DNA of 64,000 nucleotides, taken from Bacillota bacterium. GTDB lineage: Bacteria > Bacillota > Clostridia > Christensenellales > Aristaeellaceae. The stretch covers positions 7,362 through 71,361 of the forward strand of contig JAEZQK010000041.1 in NCBI GenBank assembly GCA_023413135.1, read 5' to 3'. Shown here piece after piece: positions 1-8,221 of this stretch (position 1 is its first letter; each line of letters begins with the position of its first letter). The position numbers and the translations under genes were made by a program. The notes under the pieces were generated by a model. That model searched no databases. It was not told the origin of the DNA and saw only the letters and a list, made by a program, of their open reading frames with translations.

Positions 1-1008
1 TAGTCCCAGGGAGCGCATGAGCAGGTAATAAGGGATCAGGCCTCCGCCAAAGTACATGGTCATAACCAGGATGCGGCCGATGAGGAGCCTGAGCACATAT
101 TCCCTGCGGCTGAGTGCGTAGGACACGCACAGGCAGGAAAGCAGGCATGTCACCGCGCCCACCGCCGTTCGCAGGACGGAGATGACCGTCGCCTGGATGA
201 TGGTGGCATCCTTAAATATTTTTTCATAATTGTAGGTGGTGAATATCCGGGGCAAAAGCGTGATGCCACCGGCCACGGAATCCTGGGCATCGTTGAAGGA
301 AAGGGCAACGGTGTTCAGAAAGGGATACACCGTGACGATCACCAAAAAGGTCAAACAGATGAACACTGCCCCGTCAAAGGTGAAGGTTAAAAAGGAGGGC
401 GGGTTGAGCATGTCCCGCTCCTGCCGTTTGCGGCGGGGCCAGTCTTCAAACGACTGCCAAACCAGCATGACCGCCGCCAGCACGGGCAGGGAGGCCTGAA
501 CGTAGGATATGGGCAGCGCGTGGATGGTGGCTGTATACCCAAAGCCCAATATCCCGGAGCACATACCAAAGAGCGCGGCCACAAAAGCCGGGCATTTTTT
601 GATGATGGCCAGCAGCGCCGTCAGAAACAGGCATACGATACCCAGGATGAAGGGTACGTCGCCGCGGCTGACCACTGCCTGGGTGCGTTCCGCGTAGATT
701 TTTTTGTCGCCGGGCTTGGGGGTGGGCGTAGGGGTGAACATTTCATTCTTCGTATCCACCGTCACGCCAAAGGCGTTTTCCATGCCGGTAAATACCCGGC
801 CCCGCACCACCTGCTCGTGCTCCGGCAGAAACAGGGGCGCTTCCACACCCTCCCACAGCGTCATTTGAACCGCCGGCTTGGGCGTGACGCCGGGGGAATA
901 GATATACCGGTTGCGGATGTAGTAGTCATCCGTATATCCGCCATAGGGAAGGAACAAAAGCGCGAAGGACACCGCGCACAGGAGGACCGCAACGATACGT
1001 CTGGTCAT
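1..1008 (-). CDS. Carbohydrate ABC transporter permease, LplC-like, partial at left edge
   Basis: The gene starts at ATG 1008 behind a GGGGAGG ribosome site and runs open off the left end, showing 336 residues. The last visible part resembles the MalG/LplC permease family: a YPFLNTVALSFND segment and a TMYFGGGLIPYYLL segment, both typical of the inner-membrane subunit of oligosaccharide importers. About 190 residues precede the usual start of the family: a first membrane helix, an extracytoplasmic loop with a TPTPTPKPG spacer, then about three more helices. It lies downstream of an LplB-like permease and a solute-binding protein on the same strand, so it is the third gene of that operon. The substrate is unknown. 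The C-terminal EAA loop that contacts the ATPase is outside the window. Confidence 0.85.
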   Translation of the reverse strand, partial: MTRRIVAVLLCAVSFALLFLPYGGYTDDYYIRNRYIYSPGVTPKPAVQMTLWEGVEAPLFLPEHEQVVRGRVFTGMENAFGVTVDTKNEMFTPTPTPKPGDKKIYAERTQAVVSRGDVPFILGIVCLFLTALLAIIKKCPAFVAALFGMCSGILGFGYTATIHALPISYVQASLPVLAAVMLVWQSFEDWPRRKRQERDMLNPPSFLTFTFDGAVFICLTFLVIVTVYPFLNTVALSFNDAQDSVAGGITLLPRIFTTYNYEKIFKDATIIQATVISVLRTAVGAVTCLLSCLCVSYALSRREYVLRLLIGRILVMTMYFGGGLIPYYLLMRSLGL

Positions 1009-1023
1009 TTTATCACTTCCTCC

Positions 1024-1297
1024 CCTAATACCAATGAGAGACATGAACGCATCCAAAGCCGCGAGAGATTTTCGTTAAGGACAAGGAATCGGAGCGACGC
1101 GTAGCAGCGCTACGTGGGGTTCCGTAGCCCGGCTGCCGCCGGTGGCGGCAATAAGCCGGGCGGAGGAAGCTTGCGAAACTAGCGATGCAAGCGCAGCGCA
1201 GCAGCGCGCCGATTGAGCAAGCCGGGCATGAGAATGACGCAGTCATGCGCGAAAAGATCCGCGGCAACGATGCGTTCATTTTTTGAATTGGTATTCA
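1024..1297 (+). repeat. Long structured intergenic repeat, copy 1
   Basis: This fills the gap between the two permease genes. Its ends can pair: AACGCATC near 1048 with GATGCGTT near 1270, then CCGCG with CGCGG, and TTTTCG with CGAAAA. The interior holds further inverted segments such as GTAGCAGCGCTAC. The outer arms match the sequence at 63868-64000, and the central 100 bases match the reverse complement of about 49990-50110. No convincing reading frame is present. A structured RNA or a non-autonomous mobile element are both possible. Confidence 0.7.
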
Positions 1298-2827
1298 TCA
1301 AAATAATTTTTCGCCGTCGATGGCGGCGGAAGCCCGGTTGGCGGAGAATACCAGGAGGAAGGCCACCAGGGAGTTCATGATCCCGGCCGCCGTACCCTGG
1401 GGAATGCTCTTCTTCAGATCGCTGCCCTTTACGTCGCCCCAAACCAGGTTATATATGAAAGTATCCAGCGTTTGGGAAAAATCATAGGTCACCGTGCGCT
1501 GCAATAGCAGGATCTGCTCAAAGCCCGCCGACAGAAGCGAGCCCAGCGACAGGATCATCAATATCTTGATGGTAGGCATGATGGAGGGGATGGAGATGTG
1601 CACGATGCGCTTGAACCGTCCCGCGCCCTCGATGGCGGCCGCCTCATACAGGCCGTGATCCACGCCTGTCAGCGCGGCCAGATAGATGATGGCCCCCCAG
1701 CCCACTTCCTTCCACAGTTCCGCCAGCGCCACGATCACATAGAAGGTGGCGTTGTTTTCCAGCAGCACGGATTTGTTGCTGCCGCCCCTAAGATTCATCA
1801 AAAACCTACCCAGTATTCCCTCCGAGGGGGAAAGGATGTTGATCACCAGTGTGGCCGCAACCACCCAGGATACGAAGTGGGGCAGGTAACTGATGGTCTG
1901 CACGCCACGCTTGAACCATTTGACGCGCACCTCGTTCAGGATCAGCGCTAGCAGGATGGTACAAAAATAGCCAGTGACCAGCTTCAGGGAAGAAATAGCC
2001 AGGGTATTACGCACGGCATTTAAAAACGCCGGCCGCGACACCACGTTTTCAAAGTTGTTCATGCCCTGGAAGGCATTCAAATTCAAACCGAAGGTGGTGG
2101 GATCGGCCTGGAAAAAGGCGTAGGTCCAGCCCCACAGCGGGTAATAATTGTTTACCAGCACGAACAGCACAAAGGGTACCGAAAGCACCAGCAATTGACG
2201 CTGTTTTTTGAGCACCTTGAAAAGGCTGCTTTTTTGCAAAAGAAGCTGTATCTCGGTCACACGCCTTTTCCGGGTCGCAATAGTGTCCGCAAGGCACATA
2301 AAGGCCGCGGCCAGCGAAAACGCCATGGCGGTGTACAAGCCGAAGCGGATGTCGTTGTACAAAAAACCGTACCTGGTGATATCCACCGTATAGCCGTACT
2401 GCTGCAGGATGAAAAAGAGCAAAAACAAAGCGGAAACAAGGCTCAAAAAGAAGGAGACCGTGGCGCGAAGCCTTGTAATGAACAGCAGAATCCCGCAAAG
2501 CGCCAGGCAGCTAAGGCTGAAGCATAGATAGAAGTTGCAGCGGGCATATTCCCCGGCCTTCACATAGTCCTCCAGCACCTTGACAAAGCTCTTGCGGGAG
2601 GTTCCGGACATGCCGCTGTAATCGCTATGAAGCGCAATGGAAAACCCGCTTTGGCCATCCACACGCAGGCCGTCGGGATGATGCCGCATGCCCACAGGCG
2701 AAAGATACGTCAAATTCACCTTTTCCAAAGCCGGCGACACCTTCGTCATGTCCGCAAACGGCAGCGCAAAGGCGGTGGCGGATAACAATACCAAAAAAAG
2801 TGCGATGATCCGGCGTATGCTTAACAT
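1298..2827 (-). CDS. Carbohydrate ABC transporter permease, LplB-like, with N-terminal extension
   Basis: This is an inner-membrane permease of an oligosaccharide-type ABC importer. From about residue 210 it follows the LplB pattern: VPFVLFVLVNNYYPLWG, then ISYLPHFVSWVV and the EAA-like loop EAAAIEGAGRFKRIVHISIP that docks the ATPase. Members are usually about 300 residues; this one has 509. The extra 200 N-terminal residues comprise a signal-anchor-like helix, an extracytoplasmic loop of about 70 residues and three helices, the same layout as the extension on its partner permease downstream. The start at 2827 follows a GGAGGTG ribosome site. It is the second gene of the operon after the solute-binding protein. 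No ATPase gene is in view; such systems often share an MsmK-type ATPase encoded elsewhere. Confidence 0.9.
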   Translation of the reverse strand: MLSIRRIIALFLVLLSATAFALPFADMTKVSPALEKVNLTYLSPVGMRHHPDGLRVDGQSGFSIALHSDYSGMSGTSRKSFVKVLEDYVKAGEYARCNFYLCFSLSCLALCGILLFITRLRATVSFFLSLVSALFLLFFILQQYGYTVDITRYGFLYNDIRFGLYTAMAFSLAAAFMCLADTIATRKRRVTEIQLLLQKSSLFKVLKKQRQLLVLSVPFVLFVLVNNYYPLWGWTYAFFQADPTTFGLNLNAFQGMNNFENVVSRPAFLNAVRNTLAISSLKLVTGYFCTILLALILNEVRVKWFKRGVQTISYLPHFVSWVVAATLVINILSPSEGILGRFLMNLRGGSNKSVLLENNATFYVIVALAELWKEVGWGAIIYLAALTGVDHGLYEAAAIEGAGRFKRIVHISIPSIMPTIKILMILSLGSLLSAGFEQILLLQRTVTYDFSQTLDTFIYNLVWGDVKGSDLKKSIPQGTAAGIMNSLVAFLLVFSANRASAAIDGEKLF

Positions 2828-2840
2828 GATTCACCTCCAA

Positions 2841-3016
2841 TAACAATGAACAGTGAACAATGAATATTGAACAATGAACAGTATGAGTATGTTCATACTG
2901 GGACCCCTATTCGAAGGAGCTAAACAATGAGTAGTGAAGGCTAAGCTGGGAACAAAATAAATGGAATAACAAACTTATACTGTTCATTGTTCATCGTTCA
3001 CTGTTCATTGTTCATT
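2841..3016. repeat. Inverted pair of heptamer arrays (TGTTCAT / ATGAACA)
   Basis: Bases 2841-2888 are near-tandem copies of a 7-8 base unit (AACAATGA, AACAGTGA). Bases 2977-3016 carry the same units in reverse complement, so the two arrays form inverted ends around about 90 bases. A near-identical array lies at 26140-26185. The layout looks like a small MITE or a slippage-prone intergenic repeat. It sits between the solute-binding protein and permease genes. Confidence 0.7.
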
Positions 3017-3021
3017 GGTAT

Positions 3022-3049
3022 CCCCGCCCGGCTTTATAGCCGGACGGGG
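3022..3049 (-). promoter_or_regulatory. Intercistronic hairpin after the solute-binding protein gene
   Basis: An 11-bp GC-rich stem (CCCCGTCCGGC with GCCGGGCGGGG on the minus strand) lies 20 bases after the stop codon of the binding-protein gene and has no T-tract. Hairpins here usually protect the upstream mRNA or partly attenuate readthrough, giving more binding protein than permease. That role is inferred. Confidence 0.55.
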
Positions 3050-3070
3050 GGCATGCAAAGTGCACTTGCC

Positions 3071-4795
3071 TTATTTGTTGTAATCAACGCCTGTGCTGAT
3101 CAGCACCCTGGTGCGGCACTGCCGGGTGTAGTAGTCCTCCAGCAGCTCGTAATCGATGGCTTCATAGGCGGCTTTAAATTCGGCGTAGATATTCTCAAAC
3201 TCCTCGTCGGATTCCGCCATGATCATCTTGAACCAATAGGTATTGGGCTTCAGGTCGTTCAGCTGCTGCTTGACGGCCATCAGCGTTTCATCCGTAGGTT
3301 CGGGAATATCCCAGCCGTAGCCGTAGGGGCTCAAAAACACATCGCCCACGAAAGGCGCCTGGGTGAAGGACATTACGCCCAGTTCCTCGGCAATGGCTTT
3401 GTACTCGGGGCTCACGGCATCGGCCATGGCGATATCGGTATAGCTGAAGGTGCAGGGGCCGGACCCGTCGGAATACAACTGTGAGGCGGAAGGCAGCCTC
3501 GGGAAGCACTGGAAGAAGCCCTGCCAGATGCCGGTCTTGGCACCATAATCATCGCTGTTTGTGTAGGTCACGCCGTTTGTGGGCAGGGTACCGCCCTTTT
3601 GGCGGGCTGTGAACTGCTCGTCGGTATAGGTGATCTTGCCATCCGTCAGGTTATAGTGGATGCCTTCGATGCCGTAGTTCCACAGCTTCATGACCTCCTC
3701 GCGGCACAGGTCGTCAATAAACTGAACGGCGCGGTCGATGTCCTTGCAGGCGGTGGTGATGCACAATCCCTTCATGGTGCCCGTCACCGAAAGGCCGGCA
3801 TAGGTGTTGGGATAGCCTTCGTTCACAAGCGGCAACGGAATGGGCAGCTGGTCGTATTTAGCGTTGGTGGTCAGGTTCTGCATCTCGTTCCACTGCACGC
3901 GCCACAGCTCGTCATAATAGCCCACCAGCGTGCCGGATGACTTTTTGGCGATGTAGTCATCGTCGCTTTGGGAAAAGCTTTCCGGATCGATCACGCCTTC
4001 CCGGTAGTACTTGTTGAGGAGCTTTGCCCATTCGTAGCGGATGGTGAGCATTTCCCGGTCGTAGGCCTTGTAGTCTTCCTCGGGGTTGAAGTAATAGCCG
4101 CCGGTATTGTGCATGCCCACCAGCCGGTCGCCGGCCTGCATGACCCAGGCAAAATCGGAGAAGGGGTTCAGGGAGAAGCCGATATAGGGGGTGCCGTCCG
4201 CTGTTACGGGATGTGCCGCCAGGAAAGCCTTGATGGCCTCAAAGTATTCGGTGGCATCGGTGATGATCTTGTTGCCGTTTGCTTTTACCGCTTCCCGGCT
4301 CATCCAGAAGGCAGCGTTGGGATAGCCCACCGCGGGGGCAGCCACAAAAGGCGAGTAGCCGCCGTAGAGCGTGCCGTCGTCATTGTATTGCATGGCCAGG
4401 GTATCACCGTAAAGCTTCACCAGGTTGGGCATCTTGCCGGCTTCCACGTAAGGTGCCAGGTCCACCAGCACGCCGGCGTCCTTATACACGTTGTAGGCAT
4501 CGTGGGCGTTAATCAGGTCGGGCAGGCTGGAGCTTGCGATTTTCAGCGTGGCCTCGGATTTTTCTTCCGTGCCGACGATGTATTCCACCTGAAGCGTCAC
4601 ATCGCCCACGATCTTTTGAATTTCGGGCCAGATCTCGGTATCGCCAGGCTGCACGGGATTGGTTATGGCGTTGGAATCGCCATGGAACACCGTGAAGGTG
4701 ATGGGCGTGCGCGCTTCCTCGCCGATGGCAGCGGGAATAGTCGCAAGTGTGAGCAGCAAGGTCAGCGTCAGCACCGTAGCCAGGAACTTCTTCAT
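3071..4795 (-). CDS. Extracellular solute-binding protein of ABC importer
   Basis: This 574-residue secreted protein captures the substrate for the two permeases downstream. The chosen start is the ATG at 4795, which follows AAAAGGAGG and opens a clear signal peptide (MKKFLATVLTLTLLL, cleavage near AAIGEE). An upstream in-frame ATG at 4885 has no ribosome site. No lipobox cysteine is seen, although many relatives are lipoproteins. The long length, aromatic-rich body and LplB/LplC neighbours fit the large LipO-like binding proteins of clostridia and paenibacilli. The ligand cannot be told from sequence; an oligosaccharide is likely. It is the first gene of the operon, with a promoter at 4966-4994. 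Confidence 0.88.
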   Translation of the reverse strand: MKKFLATVLTLTLLLTLATIPAAIGEEARTPITFTVFHGDSNAITNPVQPGDTEIWPEIQKIVGDVTLQVEYIVGTEEKSEATLKIASSSLPDLINAHDAYNVYKDAGVLVDLAPYVEAGKMPNLVKLYGDTLAMQYNDDGTLYGGYSPFVAAPAVGYPNAAFWMSREAVKANGNKIITDATEYFEAIKAFLAAHPVTADGTPYIGFSLNPFSDFAWVMQAGDRLVGMHNTGGYYFNPEEDYKAYDREMLTIRYEWAKLLNKYYREGVIDPESFSQSDDDYIAKKSSGTLVGYYDELWRVQWNEMQNLTTNAKYDQLPIPLPLVNEGYPNTYAGLSVTGTMKGLCITTACKDIDRAVQFIDDLCREEVMKLWNYGIEGIHYNLTDGKITYTDEQFTARQKGGTLPTNGVTYTNSDDYGAKTGIWQGFFQCFPRLPSASQLYSDGSGPCTFSYTDIAMADAVSPEYKAIAEELGVMSFTQAPFVGDVFLSPYGYGWDIPEPTDETLMAVKQQLNDLKPNTYWFKMIMAESDEEFENIYAEFKAAYEAIDYELLEDYYTRQCRTRVLISTGVDYNK

Positions 4796-4965
4796 AGGCC
4801 TTCCTCCTTTTATTTTGATGCCGCCGGGAGAAACACTTTTGCAGCCGTTGCCTGCTTCAGACCTAAATCGTTTTAGGACGTGCAAAAAAGGTTTCTGCCT
4901 GCAGCAACAAATACATATGGCATGCCGGAGAATGGGATTTTAATACGTTCAATTTTATTAGCTAA

Positions 4966-4994
4966 ATAATACTATTCTGTAAGCTTCGCGTCAA
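4966..4994 (-). promoter_or_regulatory. Sigma-A-type promoter for the first ABC importer operon
   Basis: On the minus strand TTGACG and TATTAT are separated by exactly 17 bases. Transcription would start near 4959, giving a 5-prime leader of about 165 bases before the start at 4795. Between here and the terminator at 5185-5231 (about 190 bases, AT-rich) I see nothing else. Confidence 0.65.
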
Positions 4995-5184
4995 GTACCA
5001 ATTTCTTAAAATTGGAAGAAAACATAGAGCAAGTCAAAGTATATAGATTTTTTGTCGATTTCACGTGGATATTTATATACATATCGCCTATTATCGCTTC
5101 TATTTATAGATTAACAACGCATCCCGATTGACTTTATTCGTAATTCTATCTATTTTTGTTACCTAAAATTCAAAGAACGTATCC

Positions 5185-5231
5185 GAAAAAACCCGCTCCT
5201 TTCCATCTGCAGATGGTTGAAGCGGGTTTAT
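5185..5231 (-). terminator. Rho-independent terminator after ridA
   Basis: On the minus strand a stem beginning AAACCCGCT pairs with AGCGGGTTT and is followed by a run of six T. An inner CATCTGCAGATG palindrome extends the hairpin. It lies about 45 bases after the ridA stop codon. Confidence 0.8.
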
Positions 5232-5273
5232 AAAGACGTCAATTCACTTTAGGGATAGCATCCCCAAATTCTC

Positions 5274-5663
5274 CTATCCGTTATCCTTGATCGCTACGCA
5301 CTCCATTTCAATGACCGCGCCCAGGGGCAGCTTGGAAACTTGAATACATGTGCGGGCGGGAAAGTCTTTGCCGAAGGCTTCTCCGTATAGTGTGTTCACA
5401 GGGGCGAAATCATTCATGTCGGTCAGATAAAGAGTCGTCTTCACCACATTTGCAAGGGTGAGCCCCATTTCTGAAAGCACCGTGCGGATATTCTCGAACA
5501 TTTGGGCGGCCTGCGAAGTAATGCCGCCTTCCGCAAGCTTGCCTGCTTTGGGATCAATGCCCAGCATGCCGGACAAATACACCGTGCCCGATGATTCCAC
5601 CGCGGTGGAATAGGGTCCGACCGCCTTGGGTCCCTTTTCCGTAAGAAAGTGCTTGATCGCCAT
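5274..5663 (-). CDS. ridA: RidA family enamine/imine deaminase
   Basis: RidA proteins hydrolyse reactive enamine/imine intermediates made by PLP enzymes such as threonine dehydratase, releasing ammonia and a keto acid. The 129 residues match the family length and show its signatures: GPYSTAV near the N terminus, VYLSGMLGIDP, and the C-terminal ARTCIQVSKLPLGAVIEMECVAI segment whose Arg binds the substrate carboxylate. The start follows TAGGAGGAACGG. It begins 15 bases after the VanW-type gene on the same strand and probably shares its transcript, which ends at the terminator at 5185-5231. Confidence 0.93.
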   Translation of the reverse strand: MAIKHFLTEKGPKAVGPYSTAVESSGTVYLSGMLGIDPKAGKLAEGGITSQAAQMFENIRTVLSEMGLTLANVVKTTLYLTDMNDFAPVNTLYGEAFGKDFPARTCIQVSKLPLGAVIEMECVAIKDNG

Positions 5664-5678
5664 GATGCCCCGTTCCTC

Positions 5679-7274
5679 CTACTCTCTTTCCAATGTACCC
5701 ACATAGATCCTGGCCGCCCGGGCTTTGTAGGTATCCTCCGCCACGGGAGTACGCTCCACTTCCACGCCATTTACCTTCTTGATAAGCTCCGAGGCCACCT
5801 TATGGCCATCGCGGGCTTTCATAGTCTGGTATTCATCCCCTATATATTGTGTGTATTTGTGCTGCTTATCCTTGATGATCTCCGGATCCTTGGGGGCGGG
5901 AATCTTTTCGATTTCCCTGGTAACAAGCTCATAACTTACATCACCCAGCGAAGGACCATAAATGGAAACCTCGCAATAGAAGCGTTTACGGTTGGCCGGA
6001 TCTGTTTTCACGGCGGCGGTGATATAAATCATCCCGTCGGTATTGTTCCTGAACACAAAGTCGATCTTCCGGTTGCTGGACATATACACCGTGGCATCCT
6101 TACCAAAGGACGTATAGCTTACCGGATCGGAATGGGGTTCCCGGTCGATGATCTCAAGACCGGCGTGGATGGCCGCCAGATACACAGTGCTGCTGGCCTG
6201 GCATACGCCGCCGCCGATGCCCGTCTCCAGTTCGCCGTAGGCATATTCCGGTGCCGGGAAGAAGCCATTCTTTTCGGTGCGCCAGCCCACAATGTTATTG
6301 AAGCTGAATTTTTCCCCGGGCTTTAACATGGTACCGCTGATTTCCTCGAAAGCCCGGCGGATGTTGTTGGTGCGGTTAACCTCGCTATCGGGAGAAATAG
6401 GGGTGGTAGCCGTATAGCGAAGGGTAACGGTTTCCCGGAGCATGGCCTCCGTAATCTCCGGCTGTTTAAAGATGGGCACAATTTGAATATCGCCGCTTTC
6501 CATTGCGGATACCTTTTCGTATATCTGCTGTTTCAGCGGCTCAATATCAATGCTCACGCCCCGCTCCTCGGTTACAAAGGTAAAGGGCTGGGTGGCGTCA
6601 TCGTTGAAAGCAAAGGAAGCGTCTTTCGGTGCGCGGTACAGTTCATTTTTCAATTGCACCAGCAGCGCGTCAATAGGCTGCGTATTGGCGCCGGGCGTTG
6701 CAGAAAAGGCCTTGAAGCCCTGGGTGCGGGCCATATCGATATCCCGTTTCCTGTCAAACACCGTGCCCCTGTGCCCGATGGCCCAGGCCTGATTGAGGGC
6801 GGTATCGGTATCGTAGGTGATCCCCAGCATGGCGCTGTTGATGACAGCCAATTCCCTATCCCCGGCCATCAGGCGGATGGACAGGCTATCCGCCCTGTTT
6901 TTTGCACCGGCCCGCACGGTGGCCACCCCCTCGCTGGCCGTCATGCCCTCCAGGGGGATATTGTCCACAAATACGTTGGGGACGAACAGGGTGTCATAAG
7001 GCCGCACATCCAGCCACGTCTTTAAATAAAACGCACCAAAGCTCAATACGCCCAGGGCCAAAATCAAAAATAGCACGCGCCCGGCGCCGGATCTTTGCTT
7101 TTTTTGCCCCACCGCTACGCCATTCGTGGAAGGCCTGTAGCCGGTCGTTACCGGCTGCGATGCGGATTTTTCCCGGGGGGCAGGTGCTTGCGGCCGTGGT
7201 CTTGTCTTCTCCGCCGGCTTTTTTGCCGCACGGTTTGCCGCCGGGGTAGAGGGACGGTATCCTTGCTGATACAT
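5679..7274 (-). CDS. VanW family protein with peptidoglycan-binding-like and G5-like domains
   Basis: A cell-envelope protein of unknown biochemical role. In order it has a basic, proline-rich cytoplasmic tail, one membrane helix (about residues 68-86), a PG_binding_4-like region (about 100-290), a VanW domain (about 300-430, with LKPGEKFSFNNIVG and the GGGVCQASSTVY core) and a C-terminal G5-like segment. The start at 7274 follows AGGGAGAAG at good spacing; an upstream in-frame ATG at 7301 lacks a site. VanW proteins occur beside vancomycin-resistance genes and widely in clostridia, but no resistance genes are present here, so no such role is assigned. It is transcribed with the PHP gene upstream and ridA downstream. 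Confidence 0.85.
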   Translation of the reverse strand: MYQQGYRPSTPAANRAAKKPAEKTRPRPQAPAPREKSASQPVTTGYRPSTNGVAVGQKKQRSGAGRVLFLILALGVLSFGAFYLKTWLDVRPYDTLFVPNVFVDNIPLEGMTASEGVATVRAGAKNRADSLSIRLMAGDRELAVINSAMLGITYDTDTALNQAWAIGHRGTVFDRKRDIDMARTQGFKAFSATPGANTQPIDALLVQLKNELYRAPKDASFAFNDDATQPFTFVTEERGVSIDIEPLKQQIYEKVSAMESGDIQIVPIFKQPEITEAMLRETVTLRYTATTPISPDSEVNRTNNIRRAFEEISGTMLKPGEKFSFNNIVGWRTEKNGFFPAPEYAYGELETGIGGGVCQASSTVYLAAIHAGLEIIDREPHSDPVSYTSFGKDATVYMSSNRKIDFVFRNNTDGMIYITAAVKTDPANRKRFYCEVSIYGPSLGDVSYELVTREIEKIPAPKDPEIIKDKQHKYTQYIGDEYQTMKARDGHKVASELIKKVNGVEVERTPVAEDTYKARAARIYVGTLERE

Positions 7275-7313
7275 AAGGCTTCTCCCTGTTTGCAGGTTCA
7301 TCTATGGTGCGGG

Positions 7314-8189
7314 TCATGTATATAACGAATGAGGCGGCCCAAAAACTTCCAGCAATTTTGAAGTGTCCTCTGCCGCGCTTGGCCAGTGAGGCAGCATGGC
7401 ACCAATATCCATGTGCCGTCCGTCCTGCCCGTGAAAATCGCTGCCGCCTGTAACCAGCAGATTGAGATTTCGGGCCAGTTCGTCCCAAGTCCTTGTCATT
7501 GCAGGCAAATGAGCGGGATGGTAGGCTTCCAGCCCCATCAGCCCTTCATCCTTCCATTCGATCAGAAGAGGCCGGATATCCCCCGGATCCATTTTCAAGA
7601 GCCCGGGGTGGGCAATCACAGGCACGGCGCCTTCTTCCCGAAGCAGGCGAACCACCTGGGAAACCTTGCGCTTGGGCCGGGGCTCAAATCCCGGCCGGCC
7701 GGGGGACAAATATTTCTCAAACGCGTCGTAAAGGTTGTCCGCCAAGCCCTTTTTCACCAGCGCCCGGCCGATATGCGCGCGCCCCAGGCTGTCTGCCTGA
7801 GGCGATGCGATTTCGCTTAAGCCAATGGGCATGCCAAGCTTGCGCAGCTTTTCAATCATCCGCCGGACACGTTCTTCCCTTTCCTTGCGCATGTCCTGCA
7901 ATAGCGAAAGCAGCCGCTTCATGCCCTCATGTATCCCATAGCCCAGAATATGAACTTCATTGTCACCCCCGGCGCTGATTTCCACGCCGGGGAGGATGTC
8001 TATAACCGCTTGGGCAGCTTGTTCCCGAACCTTATGAAGGCCATCCAGCGTGTCATGATCGGTAATGGCAAGAAGGTTCACGCCCTTTTCCGCGGCTAAA
8101 GCAATCACTTGCGCCGGGGAAAACTGCCCGTCGGAAGCGTCGGTATGCACATGAAGATCAGGTTTGATTGGCTCTGCACCGGGCTGCAT
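7314..8189 (-). CDS. PHP domain phosphoesterase (YciV/TrpH-like)
   Basis: The N terminus carries the PHP metal-binding signature DLHVHTDASDGQFSP followed by ITDHDTLDG, and later motifs include PGVEIS, PVIAHPG and GGSDFHG, all expected metal ligands. Family members hydrolyse 3-prime,5-prime-nucleoside bisphosphates or short RNA 5-prime ends. The 291-residue length fits. The start at 8189 follows GGAAGGAGG. It lies just downstream of ftsH. A second PHP protein of the same broad type is at 16408-17238. Confidence 0.88.
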   Translation of the reverse strand: MQPGAEPIKPDLHVHTDASDGQFSPAQVIALAAEKGVNLLAITDHDTLDGLHKVREQAAQAVIDILPGVEISAGGDNEVHILGYGIHEGMKRLLSLLQDMRKEREERVRRMIEKLRKLGMPIGLSEIASPQADSLGRAHIGRALVKKGLADNLYDAFEKYLSPGRPGFEPRPKRKVSQVVRLLREEGAVPVIAHPGLLKMDPGDIRPLLIEWKDEGLMGLEAYHPAHLPAMTRTWDELARNLNLLVTGGSDFHGQDGRHMDIGAMLPHWPSAAEDTSKLLEVFGPPHSLYT

Positions 8190-8221
8190 GAAGTGCCTCC
8201 TTCCGGGTAATGAGGGACGGG

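Noticed and set aside
520..1104. A 194-residue plus-strand open frame
   Set aside because: It lies opposite the LplC-like permease, whose minus-strand frame has family motifs and a ribosome site; the plus frame has no recognisable domain.
1025..1279. A small protein gene in the repeat at 1.1 kb
   Set aside because: No ribosome site, an Arg/Ser/Cys-rich composition, and no related frame conserved in the copy near 50 kb.
5679..7274. A vancomycin-resistance role for the VanW protein
   Set aside because: No vanH, vanA-type ligase, vanX or vanRS genes are adjacent; VanW domains are common in clostridia without resistance.
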